Shown one piece after another: positions 39,783 to 46,663 of a DNA stretch of 64,000 bases; the first letter of the stretch is position 1, and every line of letters starts with the position of its first letter. The DNA is taken from NCBI RefSeq assembly GCF_001039575.1, contig NZ_JIBT01000016.1:1-64000 (forward strand), given 5' to 3'. Both the position numbers and the translations under genes were made by a program. This DNA is from Halomonas sp. PR-M31 (GTDB lineage Bacteria; Pseudomonadota; Gammaproteobacteria; Pseudomonadales; Halomonadaceae). The notes beneath the pieces were generated by a model. The model was not told the DNA's origin. It did not search any database and saw nothing but the letters and a program-made list of their open reading frames with translations.

Positions 39783-40814
39783 ATGACCGGCATACTGATC
39801 TGGACGCTCGTTGCCATTCTCTCGACGGCTATCATCTGGAAAGGCAGCGGTCTGCTCGAACGCGCCAGTGAACGTCTCTCGACTTATTACGAACTGCCGG
39901 AAATCGTGCAAGGGGCAATCGTGGTGGCGGTGGGTTCTAGCTTCCCAGAGCTTTCTACCACGGTTATCTCGACCCTGGTGCACGGCGAGTTCGAACTCGG
40001 GGTTGCCGCCATCGTCGGCTCTGCATTGTTCAATATCATGGTGATTCCGGCCCTGTGCGGGCTCAGTTCTAGAGAGCAGCTACATGCCAATCGCGATCTG
40101 GTCTACAAGGAAGCCCAGTTCTACATGATTGCCGTGGCGGTGCTCACCCTCACCTTTGCCTTTGCGGCCATCTATCATCCCGTGGCGGATGAAGGCAGTG
40201 CCATCAAGGGCGAAATAACCCGCTGGCTGGCGCTCATGCCCATCGCCCTCTATGCGCTGTATATCTTCGTGCAATACCAAGACACCCTGGACCACGAGGC
40301 AGATGTGGACAAAGGCGACATCCGCCCGGGCCGGGAATGGGCCATGCTTGCTTTATCGCTGGTGGTGATCGTGGTGGGTGTCGAAGGGCTGGTGCGTGCC
40401 GCCATCAACTTCGGTGACATCTTCGGTACGCCGAGCTTTCTGTGGGGCATCACCGTGGTCGCCGCGGGCACCTCGATTCCAGATGCCTTCGTATCAATAC
40501 GTGCGGCCCGGGACGGTCGCGGCGTCACCAGCATCGCCAACGTGCTCGGCAGCAACACCTTCGACCTGCTGATATGCATTCCCATCGGCGTGCTCATCGC
40601 CGGCACGGCAGTCATCAACTTCTCTGTGGCGGCGCCAATGATGGCAGTGCTGACCGCCGCAACCATCGTGCTGTTCTTGATGATGCGCACCCAGATGATT
40701 CTTTCGAGGCGTGAATCCGTCGCCCTGCTCGTCATCTACGTCGCCTTCCTGATATGGATCAGCCTGGAAACCTTTGGCGTCGTCGACTGGGTGCCGAGTT
40801 TGCCGCCAGTGTGA
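39783..40814 (+). CDS. Calcium/cation antiporter, CaCA family
   Basis: A 343-residue membrane protein with two inverted Na_Ca_ex repeats. The alpha-1 motif is VGSSFPELSTTVIS (about residues 51-64) and alpha-2 is AAGTSIPDAFVSI (about 228-240), each with the acidic ion-binding residue. A cytoplasmic loop (about 165-190, QYQDTLDHEADVDKGDIRPG) separates them. Exchanges Ca2+ or K+ for Na+ or H+. Divergent from the sigma-54 activator. Confidence 0.87.
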   Translation: MTGILIWTLVAILSTAIIWKGSGLLERASERLSTYYELPEIVQGAIVVAVGSSFPELSTTVISTLVHGEFELGVAAIVGSALFNIMVIPALCGLSSREQLHANRDLVYKEAQFYMIAVAVLTLTFAFAAIYHPVADEGSAIKGEITRWLALMPIALYALYIFVQYQDTLDHEADVDKGDIRPGREWAMLALSLVVIVVGVEGLVRAAINFGDIFGTPSFLWGITVVAAGTSIPDAFVSIRAARDGRGVTSIANVLGSNTFDLLICIPIGVLIAGTAVINFSVAAPMMAVLTAATIVLFLMMRTQMILSRRESVALLVIYVAFLIWISLETFGVVDWVPSLPPV

Positions 40815-40974
40815 GCCTAGCCTAGCAGCCCTATCGGCCGCCTCAGGTAAGAGCCGCTATTCGATTTCTCTGGCCTTCTCACTTCCTCCTGTGACTTTCG
40901 ACATTTACATAAGGTATGGTGCATAAAGAGGAAGATGGCGGCTTTCGCTCTAAGCGGACGTATCTGGAAGACCA

Positions 40975-40994
40975 CATATAGTTTATCTTATATG
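40975..40994. promoter_or_regulatory. Inverted repeat upstream of AIPR gene
   Basis: CATATA-GTTTATCT-TATATG lies about 100 bp before the AIPR start, where composition turns AT-rich. It could be an operator or a small hairpin; no promoter is claimed. Confidence 0.35.
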
Positions 40995-41091
40995 GTAAAG
41001 CGATCGGTTACTGAAATTTAACCAGTTTTTCTTTGAGTTTTTATGCAACTAAATTCATCTACCTCTTACACCAATCACCGGCGATAAAAAC

Positions 41092-42783
41092 ATGGATATT
41101 GAAGATCTTAAATTCAAAACAATTACCGCAAAGTACCTTAAGCCCTATACAAAAAGATCTCCTACAGAGACGATGCAATTCCTCAGATGGATTCTTGAGA
41201 ACATCTTCCGGCTGGATGCCCAAGATGCTGATGATGCATGTGTTGATCAAAAACAAGACAAGGGTGTTGATGCCTTGCTCGTTAGCGACACATTGGAAAC
41301 CGTTTATGTTTTTCAGTCAAAATTTCATAATTCAGAAAAAGCCACTCTTGGCGACACTGATCTGAAGGAATTCACTGGGACCCTCACTCAATTTAAAACT
41401 TCAGAAGGAATCGATACTCTTCTTTCAGGGAAGGCCCATGAGGGGTTAAAAGCAGCTATTCGCAGAATAAATCTGAAGGAAAAAATTGAAGCTGGATATT
41501 CTGTTGAAGGCGTTTTTTGTACAAACGCTAGCCTGAATGGTGAGGGGGTTGATTATCTTAAAAATGTCGACGAAATTACTGTATATGATTCAAAAAAAAT
41601 CGCCTCCGACTTTGTTGATCTTGATGCAAACGCGGGCGTTAATGACACATTTGAACTAAACACCTCGGATAGTGAAGTAATTGACTATCAGACTGCAGAC
41701 GGTGTTGCGGTAAAAATTTTTTTAGCAAACGCATTACAACTAACCCATATGAAAGGAATCTCCGACAGCAGCCTTTTCAGTAGAAATGTTAGATACTCCC
41801 TCGGCAACACCAAAGTCAATAAAAGCTTAATTTCCAGTATTAGAGATACGAGGGAACACAAAAACTTCCCTTTATATCATAATGGCATAACCATACTTTG
41901 CGACCACATGAATGCCCCCAGTGAAGATAAATTAGAAATTTCACGCTATATGGTTGTTAACGGCGCTCAGAGTTTAACCTCGCTAGTCAACGCAAAAGCC
42001 AAGATTTCAGCTGACCTAAAAATATTGGTAAAAGTTATTGCGCTTGGTGGAGATGAAATGTTGACCGACAAGATCACGCAAAATAGCAACAACCAAAATG
42101 CGATCAAAGCTCGTGACATGCGCTCAAACCATGGCATCCAGCAAAGGCTCAAGAGGGAGGTTGCAAATATTAAAAATGGGAATTATGAGTTACAAGTCAA
42201 ACAAGGCGAAACAATTACGAAGGGCACAACGGCAATATCCAATGAGAAAGTAGGGCTTGCCTTGCTCGCTATGGACTTAGGCGAGCCGTGGAGCTGTCAT
42301 CAAAAGTATAAGGTTATGGACGACTCTTACTCCAAGATTTTTGGTAGATTAGATGTTACCGGAGCAAAAATAATCGCCCTTCATTCAGCGTTAGAAGTAA
42401 TTACCGGCTCACTTGGCTCGTTCGAAGACAAACTGTTCGGGTACTACACATTGACGACTTACTTTCTTGGGTATGTAGTGTCGGAGATAATTAAGAGCGA
42501 TGACACTGGGAAAAATGTGTTTAAAAATATCGATAAGGTTGTTGAAAACGGGAAGTTACAAGAATTTCTAGATGTTTTTTCTTCTCTTGCAAGCACTACA
42601 GTTGCAGACCTAAATGCTGAAATCGAAGATCTTCGAGAAGAAGACGGTTTCGACTACAAACGTGATCTAAAGAGCTCCAAATGGTGCCGCGCTATGTGTG
42701 GAAAATTAAAAGCGTCTTACATTAAAGATGTCAAGCGAAAGAAGGCAGAACCCATTTCTACTTTACTAGAAAACATATTGTAA
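41092..42783 (+). CDS. AIPR-family abortive phage infection protein with nuclease-like N-terminus
   Basis: A 563-residue protein, strongly AT-rich compared with its neighbours, so probably acquired. The AIPR core is recognisable: LFSRNVRYSLG (about 228-238) and NFPLYHNGITILCDHM, then MVVNGAQSLTSLV and TQNSNNQNAIKARD. The N-terminal 100 residues resemble a PD-(D/E)XK fold: GVDALLV is followed 14 residues on by VYVFQSKF, where Asp and Gln-x-Lys would be the active-site residues. Founder AIPR proteins abort phage infection. No modification or helicase partner adjoins it, so it would act alone or with the toxin-antitoxin genes that follow. Confidence 0.78.
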   Translation: MDIEDLKFKTITAKYLKPYTKRSPTETMQFLRWILENIFRLDAQDADDACVDQKQDKGVDALLVSDTLETVYVFQSKFHNSEKATLGDTDLKEFTGTLTQFKTSEGIDTLLSGKAHEGLKAAIRRINLKEKIEAGYSVEGVFCTNASLNGEGVDYLKNVDEITVYDSKKIASDFVDLDANAGVNDTFELNTSDSEVIDYQTADGVAVKIFLANALQLTHMKGISDSSLFSRNVRYSLGNTKVNKSLISSIRDTREHKNFPLYHNGITILCDHMNAPSEDKLEISRYMVVNGAQSLTSLVNAKAKISADLKILVKVIALGGDEMLTDKITQNSNNQNAIKARDMRSNHGIQQRLKREVANIKNGNYELQVKQGETITKGTTAISNEKVGLALLAMDLGEPWSCHQKYKVMDDSYSKIFGRLDVTGAKIIALHSALEVITGSLGSFEDKLFGYYTLTTYFLGYVVSEIIKSDDTGKNVFKNIDKVVENGKLQEFLDVFSSLASTTVADLNAEIEDLREEDGFDYKRDLKSSKWCRAMCGKLKASYIKDVKRKKAEPISTLLENIL

Positions 42784-42794
42784 GATCGAAGAAT

Positions 42795-42822
42795 AGCCCA
42801 TGCTTTAATAGAGGTGGGCTTT
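42795..42822 (+). terminator. Terminator-like hairpin after AIPR gene
   Basis: AGCCCA pairs with TGGGCT across a 14-nt loop, followed by TTCC, 12 bp after the AIPR stop. Confidence 0.5.
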
Positions 42823-42864
42823 CCAGAAGTGCATACATGTTTTTATTTCACCGCCCTTCTTCTG

Positions 42865-43060
42865 TCGGGCTGTCTTTCTTTCACTGCCTCAATGTGCTTT
42901 ATCCCAATTACCCGTGCCCCAGCCTCGACGATCAGCGCCACCTTGAGATCGCGGCATTCTGCATACGCTGCTTGACTGCATCGATAAAATCATCGACTTA
43001 TCCTTCCTTGACCTCGAACACCAGCTCGTCGTGGACCTGCATGACCATGGTGGCGTCGAC
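42865..43060 (-). pseudogene. Degenerate duplicate of the polA 3' end
   Basis: About 200 bp matching the last part of polA and its terminator arm (46640-46835) base by base with scattered differences: TCGGGCTGTC, TCACTGCCTCAATG, GACGATCAGCG, CACCTTGAG, GACCTCGAACACCAGCTC and GTGGACCTGCATGACCAT occur in the same order. On the minus strand it still reads [17 protein letters not shown], motif C of DNA polymerase I, then VDDFIDAVKQRMQNA. A stop follows KEG and the true end is scrambled. Residues upstream of motif C (MTGVDA) do not match the resident polA, so it may derive from another allele. The rest of 42784-43188 holds no gene. Confidence 0.75.
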
Positions 43061-43188
43061 GCCGGTCATGGCGTGATGGCGGCAGCCCACCGCCGGCGTG
43101 AGGCGTGGCCTATCGAACCCGGTAAAGGCGGCGCTATTGATTGGACTCAAGGAAGAAACCTTTTGCAGGTGCTCAGCCGCCCCGCTTA

Positions 43189-43217
43189 TTGATACCTGAC
43201 ACGTTACAGGGTACAGT
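43189..43217 (+). promoter_or_regulatory. Promoter of first toxin-antitoxin operon, apparently leaderless
   Basis: TTGATA (43189-43194), 17-nt spacer, TACAGT (43212-43217). The toxin ATG lies 6 bp after the -10 box, at the expected +1. TACAG is repeated in the spacer and -10 (TACAGGGTACAG), a possible antitoxin contact. Confidence 0.55.
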
Positions 43218-43223
43218 TAAGGC

Positions 43224-43502
43224 ATGATACGAAGCTTCAAACATAAGGGCTTGGCCAAATTCTTCGAGTCCGGTAGTACAGCTGGGATTCAGACCGCTCA
43301 CGCCAAGAGGCTTCGGCTCATCCTCGGTCGGCTAAATGCCGCTTCAGACGCCAAGGATATGGATTTGCCTGGTCTCCGACTACATGAACTAAAGGGCGAT
43401 CGCTCGGGCATGTGGTCAGTTACAGTGAGTGGTAATTGGCGCGTGACATTTCGCTTCGATAGTAATGACGCCGAGGTTGTGAACTACGAAGACTACCATT
43501 GA
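43224..43502 (+). CDS. higB: HigB-type toxin (RelE/ParE superfamily)
   Basis: A 92-residue ribosome-dependent mRNA interferase-type toxin. The sequence MIRSFKHKGLAKFFESGST, then KRLRLILGRLNAA, LPGLRLHELKGDRSGMWSV and WRVTFRF is the HigB/GraT pattern, with catalytic-type basic and aromatic residues near the C-terminus. The antitoxin follows after 9 bp, the toxin-first order typical of higBA. Confidence 0.87.
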   Translation: MIRSFKHKGLAKFFESGSTAGIQTAHAKRLRLILGRLNAASDAKDMDLPGLRLHELKGDRSGMWSVTVSGNWRVTFRFDSNDAEVVNYEDYH

Positions 43503-43511
43503 GGCACTGCC

Positions 43512-43799
43512 ATGTTGATGCACAATCCTCCCCATCCTGGTGAAGTGATAAAAGAACTCTGTCTTGAGCCGCTTGGCCTTTCCGTTACTGCTGCAGCGAA
43601 AGCACTCGGTGTCAGTCGCAAGACGTTAAGTGCGGTTATCAACGGAAATGCGGGCATTAGCCCGGAAATGGCTATCCGGCTGTCTATCGCTTTTGATACC
43701 TCGGCCGAAAGTTGGCTCAATCAGCAATCCCAGTATGAGCTCTGGCATGCAGAGCAGCGCCGCCATGAGCTACAAGTCAAGAAGTTGTCCGCTGCGTGA
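43512..43799 (+). CDS. higA: HigA-type antitoxin, XRE family
   Basis: A 95-residue antitoxin opening [20 protein letters not shown], with a helix-turn-helix at [20 protein letters not shown] and C-terminal [17 protein letters not shown], diagnostic for HigA. It neutralises HigB and normally represses its own promoter. It overlies no other plausible gene; a dehalogenase on the other strand ends 23 bp downstream. Confidence 0.88.
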   Translation: MLMHNPPHPGEVIKELCLEPLGLSVTAAAKALGVSRKTLSAVINGNAGISPEMAIRLSIAFDTSAESWLNQQSQYELWHAEQRRHELQVKKLSAA

Positions 43800-43821
43800 T
43801 AAAAGTACATGACCATGCGCT

Positions 43822-44526
43822 TCAGCACCGTAGCTGGTCGGCCAAGTCCAACAGCGATGTGGCATGAAGATCGTTGGCAGGCGACGCTGAAACGTCCTTG
43901 GGATTGGCAGCGCCGAATTCCAAGGGCCGCTCGATATAAGCCGTTTTCAGACCAAAAGAACGGGCGCTATCCAGATCGTTCTGGTGGGCCGCCACCATCA
44001 TCACCGCTTCTGGGGCCACATCGAACACCCGCGCCACGCCTAGATAGGTGTCCGGATGTGGCTTGTACTGGCGAAATACCTCCGCGCCGAGGATGCAGTC
44101 CCAGGGCAGACCGGCGCGCTTGGTCATATTGGCCAGCAGCCCTAGATTACCGTTGGAAAGCGTGCAGAGGGTGAAGCGACGCTTGAGGCGCGTAAGCCCT
44201 TCCACCGCATCCGGCCAAGGGTCCAGGCGATGCCAGGCCTTGTTGAGATCGCGCTTCTGCGCTTCCGTCAGCGATGTCACGCCGAACTGGGCCAGCACCT
44301 CATCCAGAATGCCGCGATGCAGGTCATCGAGCAATGTCCAGCCCTGCTTCCCGGCCATCACCCGCTGCATGGCCGGCTTGTAGCCTGCTCGCCAGGCCAG
44401 CGCGAACTCGCCGCCATCGACGCCTAGCCCTAACGCTTCGACCTCCCGGGCGATCGAGCTATGCCAGTCGACCACGGTGCCGAAGACGTCAAAGGCGAGG
44501 ACTTCTACTGATCCTTGAGTGTTCAT
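43822..44526 (-). CDS. Haloacid dehalogenase type II (L-2-haloacid dehalogenase family)
   Basis: A 234-residue HAD hydrolase. Motif I is LAFDVFGTVVDWHSSI (nucleophile Asp about residue 12), motif II TLSNGNLGLL, motif III KPHPDTYLGV, and motif IV reads MMVAAHQNDLDSAR. The segment DVFGTVVDW and the AAHQNDL form are those of the (S)-2-haloacid dehalogenase group, which turns L-2-haloalkanoates into D-2-hydroxy acids. The ATG at 44526 has GAGGAAT upstream. GC content is core-like, in contrast to the AIPR gene. Confidence 0.85.
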   Translation of the reverse strand: MNTQGSVEVLAFDVFGTVVDWHSSIAREVEALGLGVDGGEFALAWRAGYKPAMQRVMAGKQGWTLLDDLHRGILDEVLAQFGVTSLTEAQKRDLNKAWHRLDPWPDAVEGLTRLKRRFTLCTLSNGNLGLLANMTKRAGLPWDCILGAEVFRQYKPHPDTYLGVARVFDVAPEAVMMVAAHQNDLDSARSFGLKTAYIERPLEFGAANPKDVSASPANDLHATSLLDLADQLRC

Positions 44527-44659
44527 ATTTCGCGATTCCTCAATGTCATGTATCAATTGTAGGTGTCGTGGATATTCACAGTGTGCGCCAGGTTCTAGAG
44601 GTCGATGATGCCGCGTTGCTGCTGAGATAGACTGGTAGCGAATAAATTCGGAGGATTCG

Positions 44660-45382
44660 ATGAGCGAGTTGGTTTATTGGCTGGACCTGGCGGGCGTCGT
44701 CGTCTTCGCCTTTTCCGGGGTGATCGTCGCCTGTCAATCCCGCATGGACCCTTTCGGCATGTTCGTGTTGGGCGCGGTGACCGGAATAGGTGGCGGCACC
44801 TTGCGGGACCTGGTGCTGGGCGTGCCGGTTTTTTGGGTGACCGCACCGAGCTATCTTTGGATCATTCTTGCCACGGTACTTCTGTCAGTGCTGGGGTTTC
44901 ACTACATTCATCGATTGACCCGCACTTTCCTGCCGGTGACGGATGCCTTCGGACTGGCCCTGTTCACGGTAATCGGCGCACATAAGGCGCTGATGCTGGG
45001 TCATTTCGGTATCGTTGCGGTATTGATGGGAATGATGACCGGCGTCGCCGGGGGAATGATTCGCGATGTGCTGGCGCACCGGGTGCCCATGGTGTTGCGC
45101 CGGGAAGTGTATGCCACCGCCTCGATTGCCGGCGGCATCGCCTACGCCATCCTATTCGTATCGGAGCTTAACAACATATTCGGTATTGGCGTGACTCTTG
45201 TCATTATCCTGAGCATACGACTAGCGGCTATTTATTGGGGCATTTCGCTGCCAACCTTTGCTTGGGTAGAGAGTCCAATAGGGCCGAAAAAGAATGCTCG
45301 CGCCAATCCATCATCGTCGGCTCGATTTAAAGCTCGGGTCAAGATGATTCGATCCGAGCCTTCTCGGCGTCGAAAACGCTGA
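44660..45382 (+). CDS. TRIC-type trimeric cation channel (YicG/UPF0126)
   Basis: A 240-residue membrane protein with two TRIC repeats: WLDLAGVVVFAFSGVIVACQ with GAVTGIGGGTLRDLVLGVP, and VTDAFGLALFTVIGAHKALM with GMMTGVAGGMIRDVLAHRVP. The GxGGGxxRD motif occurs in each repeat. The C-terminal 40 residues are unusually basic (KKNARANPSSSARFKARVK), an extension not typical of the family. Likely K+ permeable. Confidence 0.87.
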   Translation: MSELVYWLDLAGVVVFAFSGVIVACQSRMDPFGMFVLGAVTGIGGGTLRDLVLGVPVFWVTAPSYLWIILATVLLSVLGFHYIHRLTRTFLPVTDAFGLALFTVIGAHKALMLGHFGIVAVLMGMMTGVAGGMIRDVLAHRVPMVLRREVYATASIAGGIAYAILFVSELNNIFGIGVTLVIILSIRLAAIYWGISLPTFAWVESPIGPKKNARANPSSSARFKARVKMIRSEPSRRRKR

Positions 45383-45418
45383 GTTGATGAGCGGCCCCGA
45401 AGGGCTGCGTCGAAGCGC

Positions 45419-45805
45419 TTACTTCGCGCACTCGTCGGGGTCCTCGAGGTCAGTCTGTATCCACTCGCGGCTCAGGTGGATGTCGATGCTTTCCAGCGGC
45501 CCGGGCCCGAGATTTTCGTACTTGTGGGGCACGGCGGCGGGGCCGACGAGCACGTCGCCCTCCTCGGCGTCGATGTACTGCTCGCCGATCTTGAACCGCG
45601 CCTTGCCGCGCTTGATGATGAATATCTCGTCATAGGGGTGCACGTGCCACCTGGGCCCCTTGCCTACCTCGTCGGTGAAGAAGAAAAGAATCGTCACGTC
45701 GCTGTTGAGGTCGGCCCCCTCGACGGCGCCGCGCCAGTCGAACTGCCCTGAACGCTTGTCGCCGCCAGGGATATGTACGGCGGGTTTTGCAGGCTGCTTG
45801 GCCAT
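45419..45805 (-). CDS. Cupin-domain protein
   Basis: A 128-residue single cupin barrel. Motif 1 is GPRWHVHPYDEIFIIKRGKA (His51, His53, Glu57 approximately) and motif 2 GDVLVGPAAVPHKYENLG, together a plausible metal site. The ATG at 45805 has CAGGAGTGACG upstream. No specific reaction can be assigned. Convergent with the TRIC channel gene, 37 bp apart. Confidence 0.82.
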   Translation of the reverse strand: MAKQPAKPAVHIPGGDKRSGQFDWRGAVEGADLNSDVTILFFFTDEVGKGPRWHVHPYDEIFIIKRGKARFKIGEQYIDAEEGDVLVGPAAVPHKYENLGPGPLESIDIHLSREWIQTDLEDPDECAK

Positions 45806-45956
45806 ATCGTCACTCCTGACTCTTTCAATCCGATCTATAACTCGACATGGTCCTTTCCAAGGCTGATCGCTTTCAATATTAGCTGATATGAACGTCTCAG
45901 GTGTGCCCCTTGTAGCTACATCAAGTCGAAGGGCGGGTTGGCATCTGAAGCTGCCC

Positions 45957-45984
45957 TTGCCTTTTGTTAACCATGGTTTACACT
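45957..45984 (+). promoter_or_regulatory. Promoter and operator of second toxin-antitoxin operon, apparently leaderless
   Basis: TTGCCT, 16-nt spacer, TACACT (45979-45984). The ATG at 45992 lies 7 bp beyond. GTTAACCATGGTTTAC (45966-45981) is a near-perfect palindrome between the -35 and -10 boxes, placed to let the antitoxin block RNA polymerase. Confidence 0.55.
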
Positions 45985-45991
45985 AGTGATC

Positions 45992-46294
45992 ATGAAAATG
46001 ATTAGTGAGACACCAGCCTACGCGAACTGGTTTGCCATGCTGCGTGACCAGCGAGCCAAGGCGAGAATCCTAGCTCGGGTGCGCCGGGCAGAGCTGGGTA
46101 ATTTCGGCGATTGCCAGCCGATCGGCGAGGGCGTATCGGAGATGCGTATCCATTACGGGCCAGGTTATCGCTTATACTTTATGCAACGCGGGCATGAGCT
46201 GATCATTCTGCTGGCAGGAGGCGATAAATCCAGCCAGAGCAAGGATATCGATATGGCACGGCAACTAAGCCGGGACCTGAAGGAGGAATTATGA
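45992..46294 (+). CDS. RelE/ParE-type toxin (addiction module killer, TIGR02683-like)
   Basis: About 100 residues. [40 protein letters not shown] and [13 protein letters not shown] with [16 protein letters not shown] are the hallmarks of the HigB-like killer-protein family that pairs with XRE antidotes. The frame opens at a GTG at 45986; the ATG at 45992 is preferred. The stop overlaps the antidote start by 4 bp. Distinct from the first HigB, not a recent copy. Confidence 0.86.
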   Translation: MKMISETPAYANWFAMLRDQRAKARILARVRRAELGNFGDCQPIGEGVSEMRIHYGPGYRLYFMQRGHELIILLAGGDKSSQSKDIDMARQLSRDLKEEL

Positions 46295-46572
46295 GCACAT
46301 TGCGGAAATGGGACGTCACCGACCATCTCAATAGCGAAGAAGACATGGCGCTCTATTTGGAGGCCTGCCTCGAGGAGAACGATCCGGCACTAGCAACAGC
46401 GGCGCTAGGCGACATTGCCCGGGCGCGCGGCATGGCCCAGTTGGCTCGCGATACAGGGCTGACGCGCGAAGGGCTGTACAAAGCGCTATCCGCCGATGGC
46501 AATCCAAGCTTTGCAACGATCATGAAAGTGATGAAAGCATTAGGCTTTACGCTACACACCAAGGTGTCTTGA
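46291..46572 (+). CDS. XRE-type antidote (addiction module antidote, TIGR02684-like)
   Basis: A 93-residue antidote beginning [20 protein letters not shown], with [20 protein letters not shown] and a helix-turn-helix at [20 protein letters not shown], ending [18 protein letters not shown]. It is translated from an ATGA overlap with the toxin and has AAGGAGGAATT before its start. Confidence 0.86.
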   Translation: MSTLRKWDVTDHLNSEEDMALYLEACLEENDPALATAALGDIARARGMAQLARDTGLTREGLYKALSADGNPSFATIMKVMKALGFTLHTKVS

Positions 46573-46626
46573 AGGTCAGTTGACGTAACCTGCCTAATGT
46601 TCGCGCTACGCTCTCGATTCTCTACC

Positions 46627-46646
46627 AGCCCGACCTCTATCGGGCT
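46627..46646. terminator. Hairpin between antidote gene and polA
   Basis: AGCCCGA pairs with TCGGGCT across CCTCTA. It sits between the plus-strand antidote (stop 46572) and the minus-strand polA stop at 46664. Its right arm (TCGGGCTGTC) recurs at the edge of the degenerate polA copy. Confidence 0.6.
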
Positions 46647-46663
46647 GTCTTCATGTCACTGCC

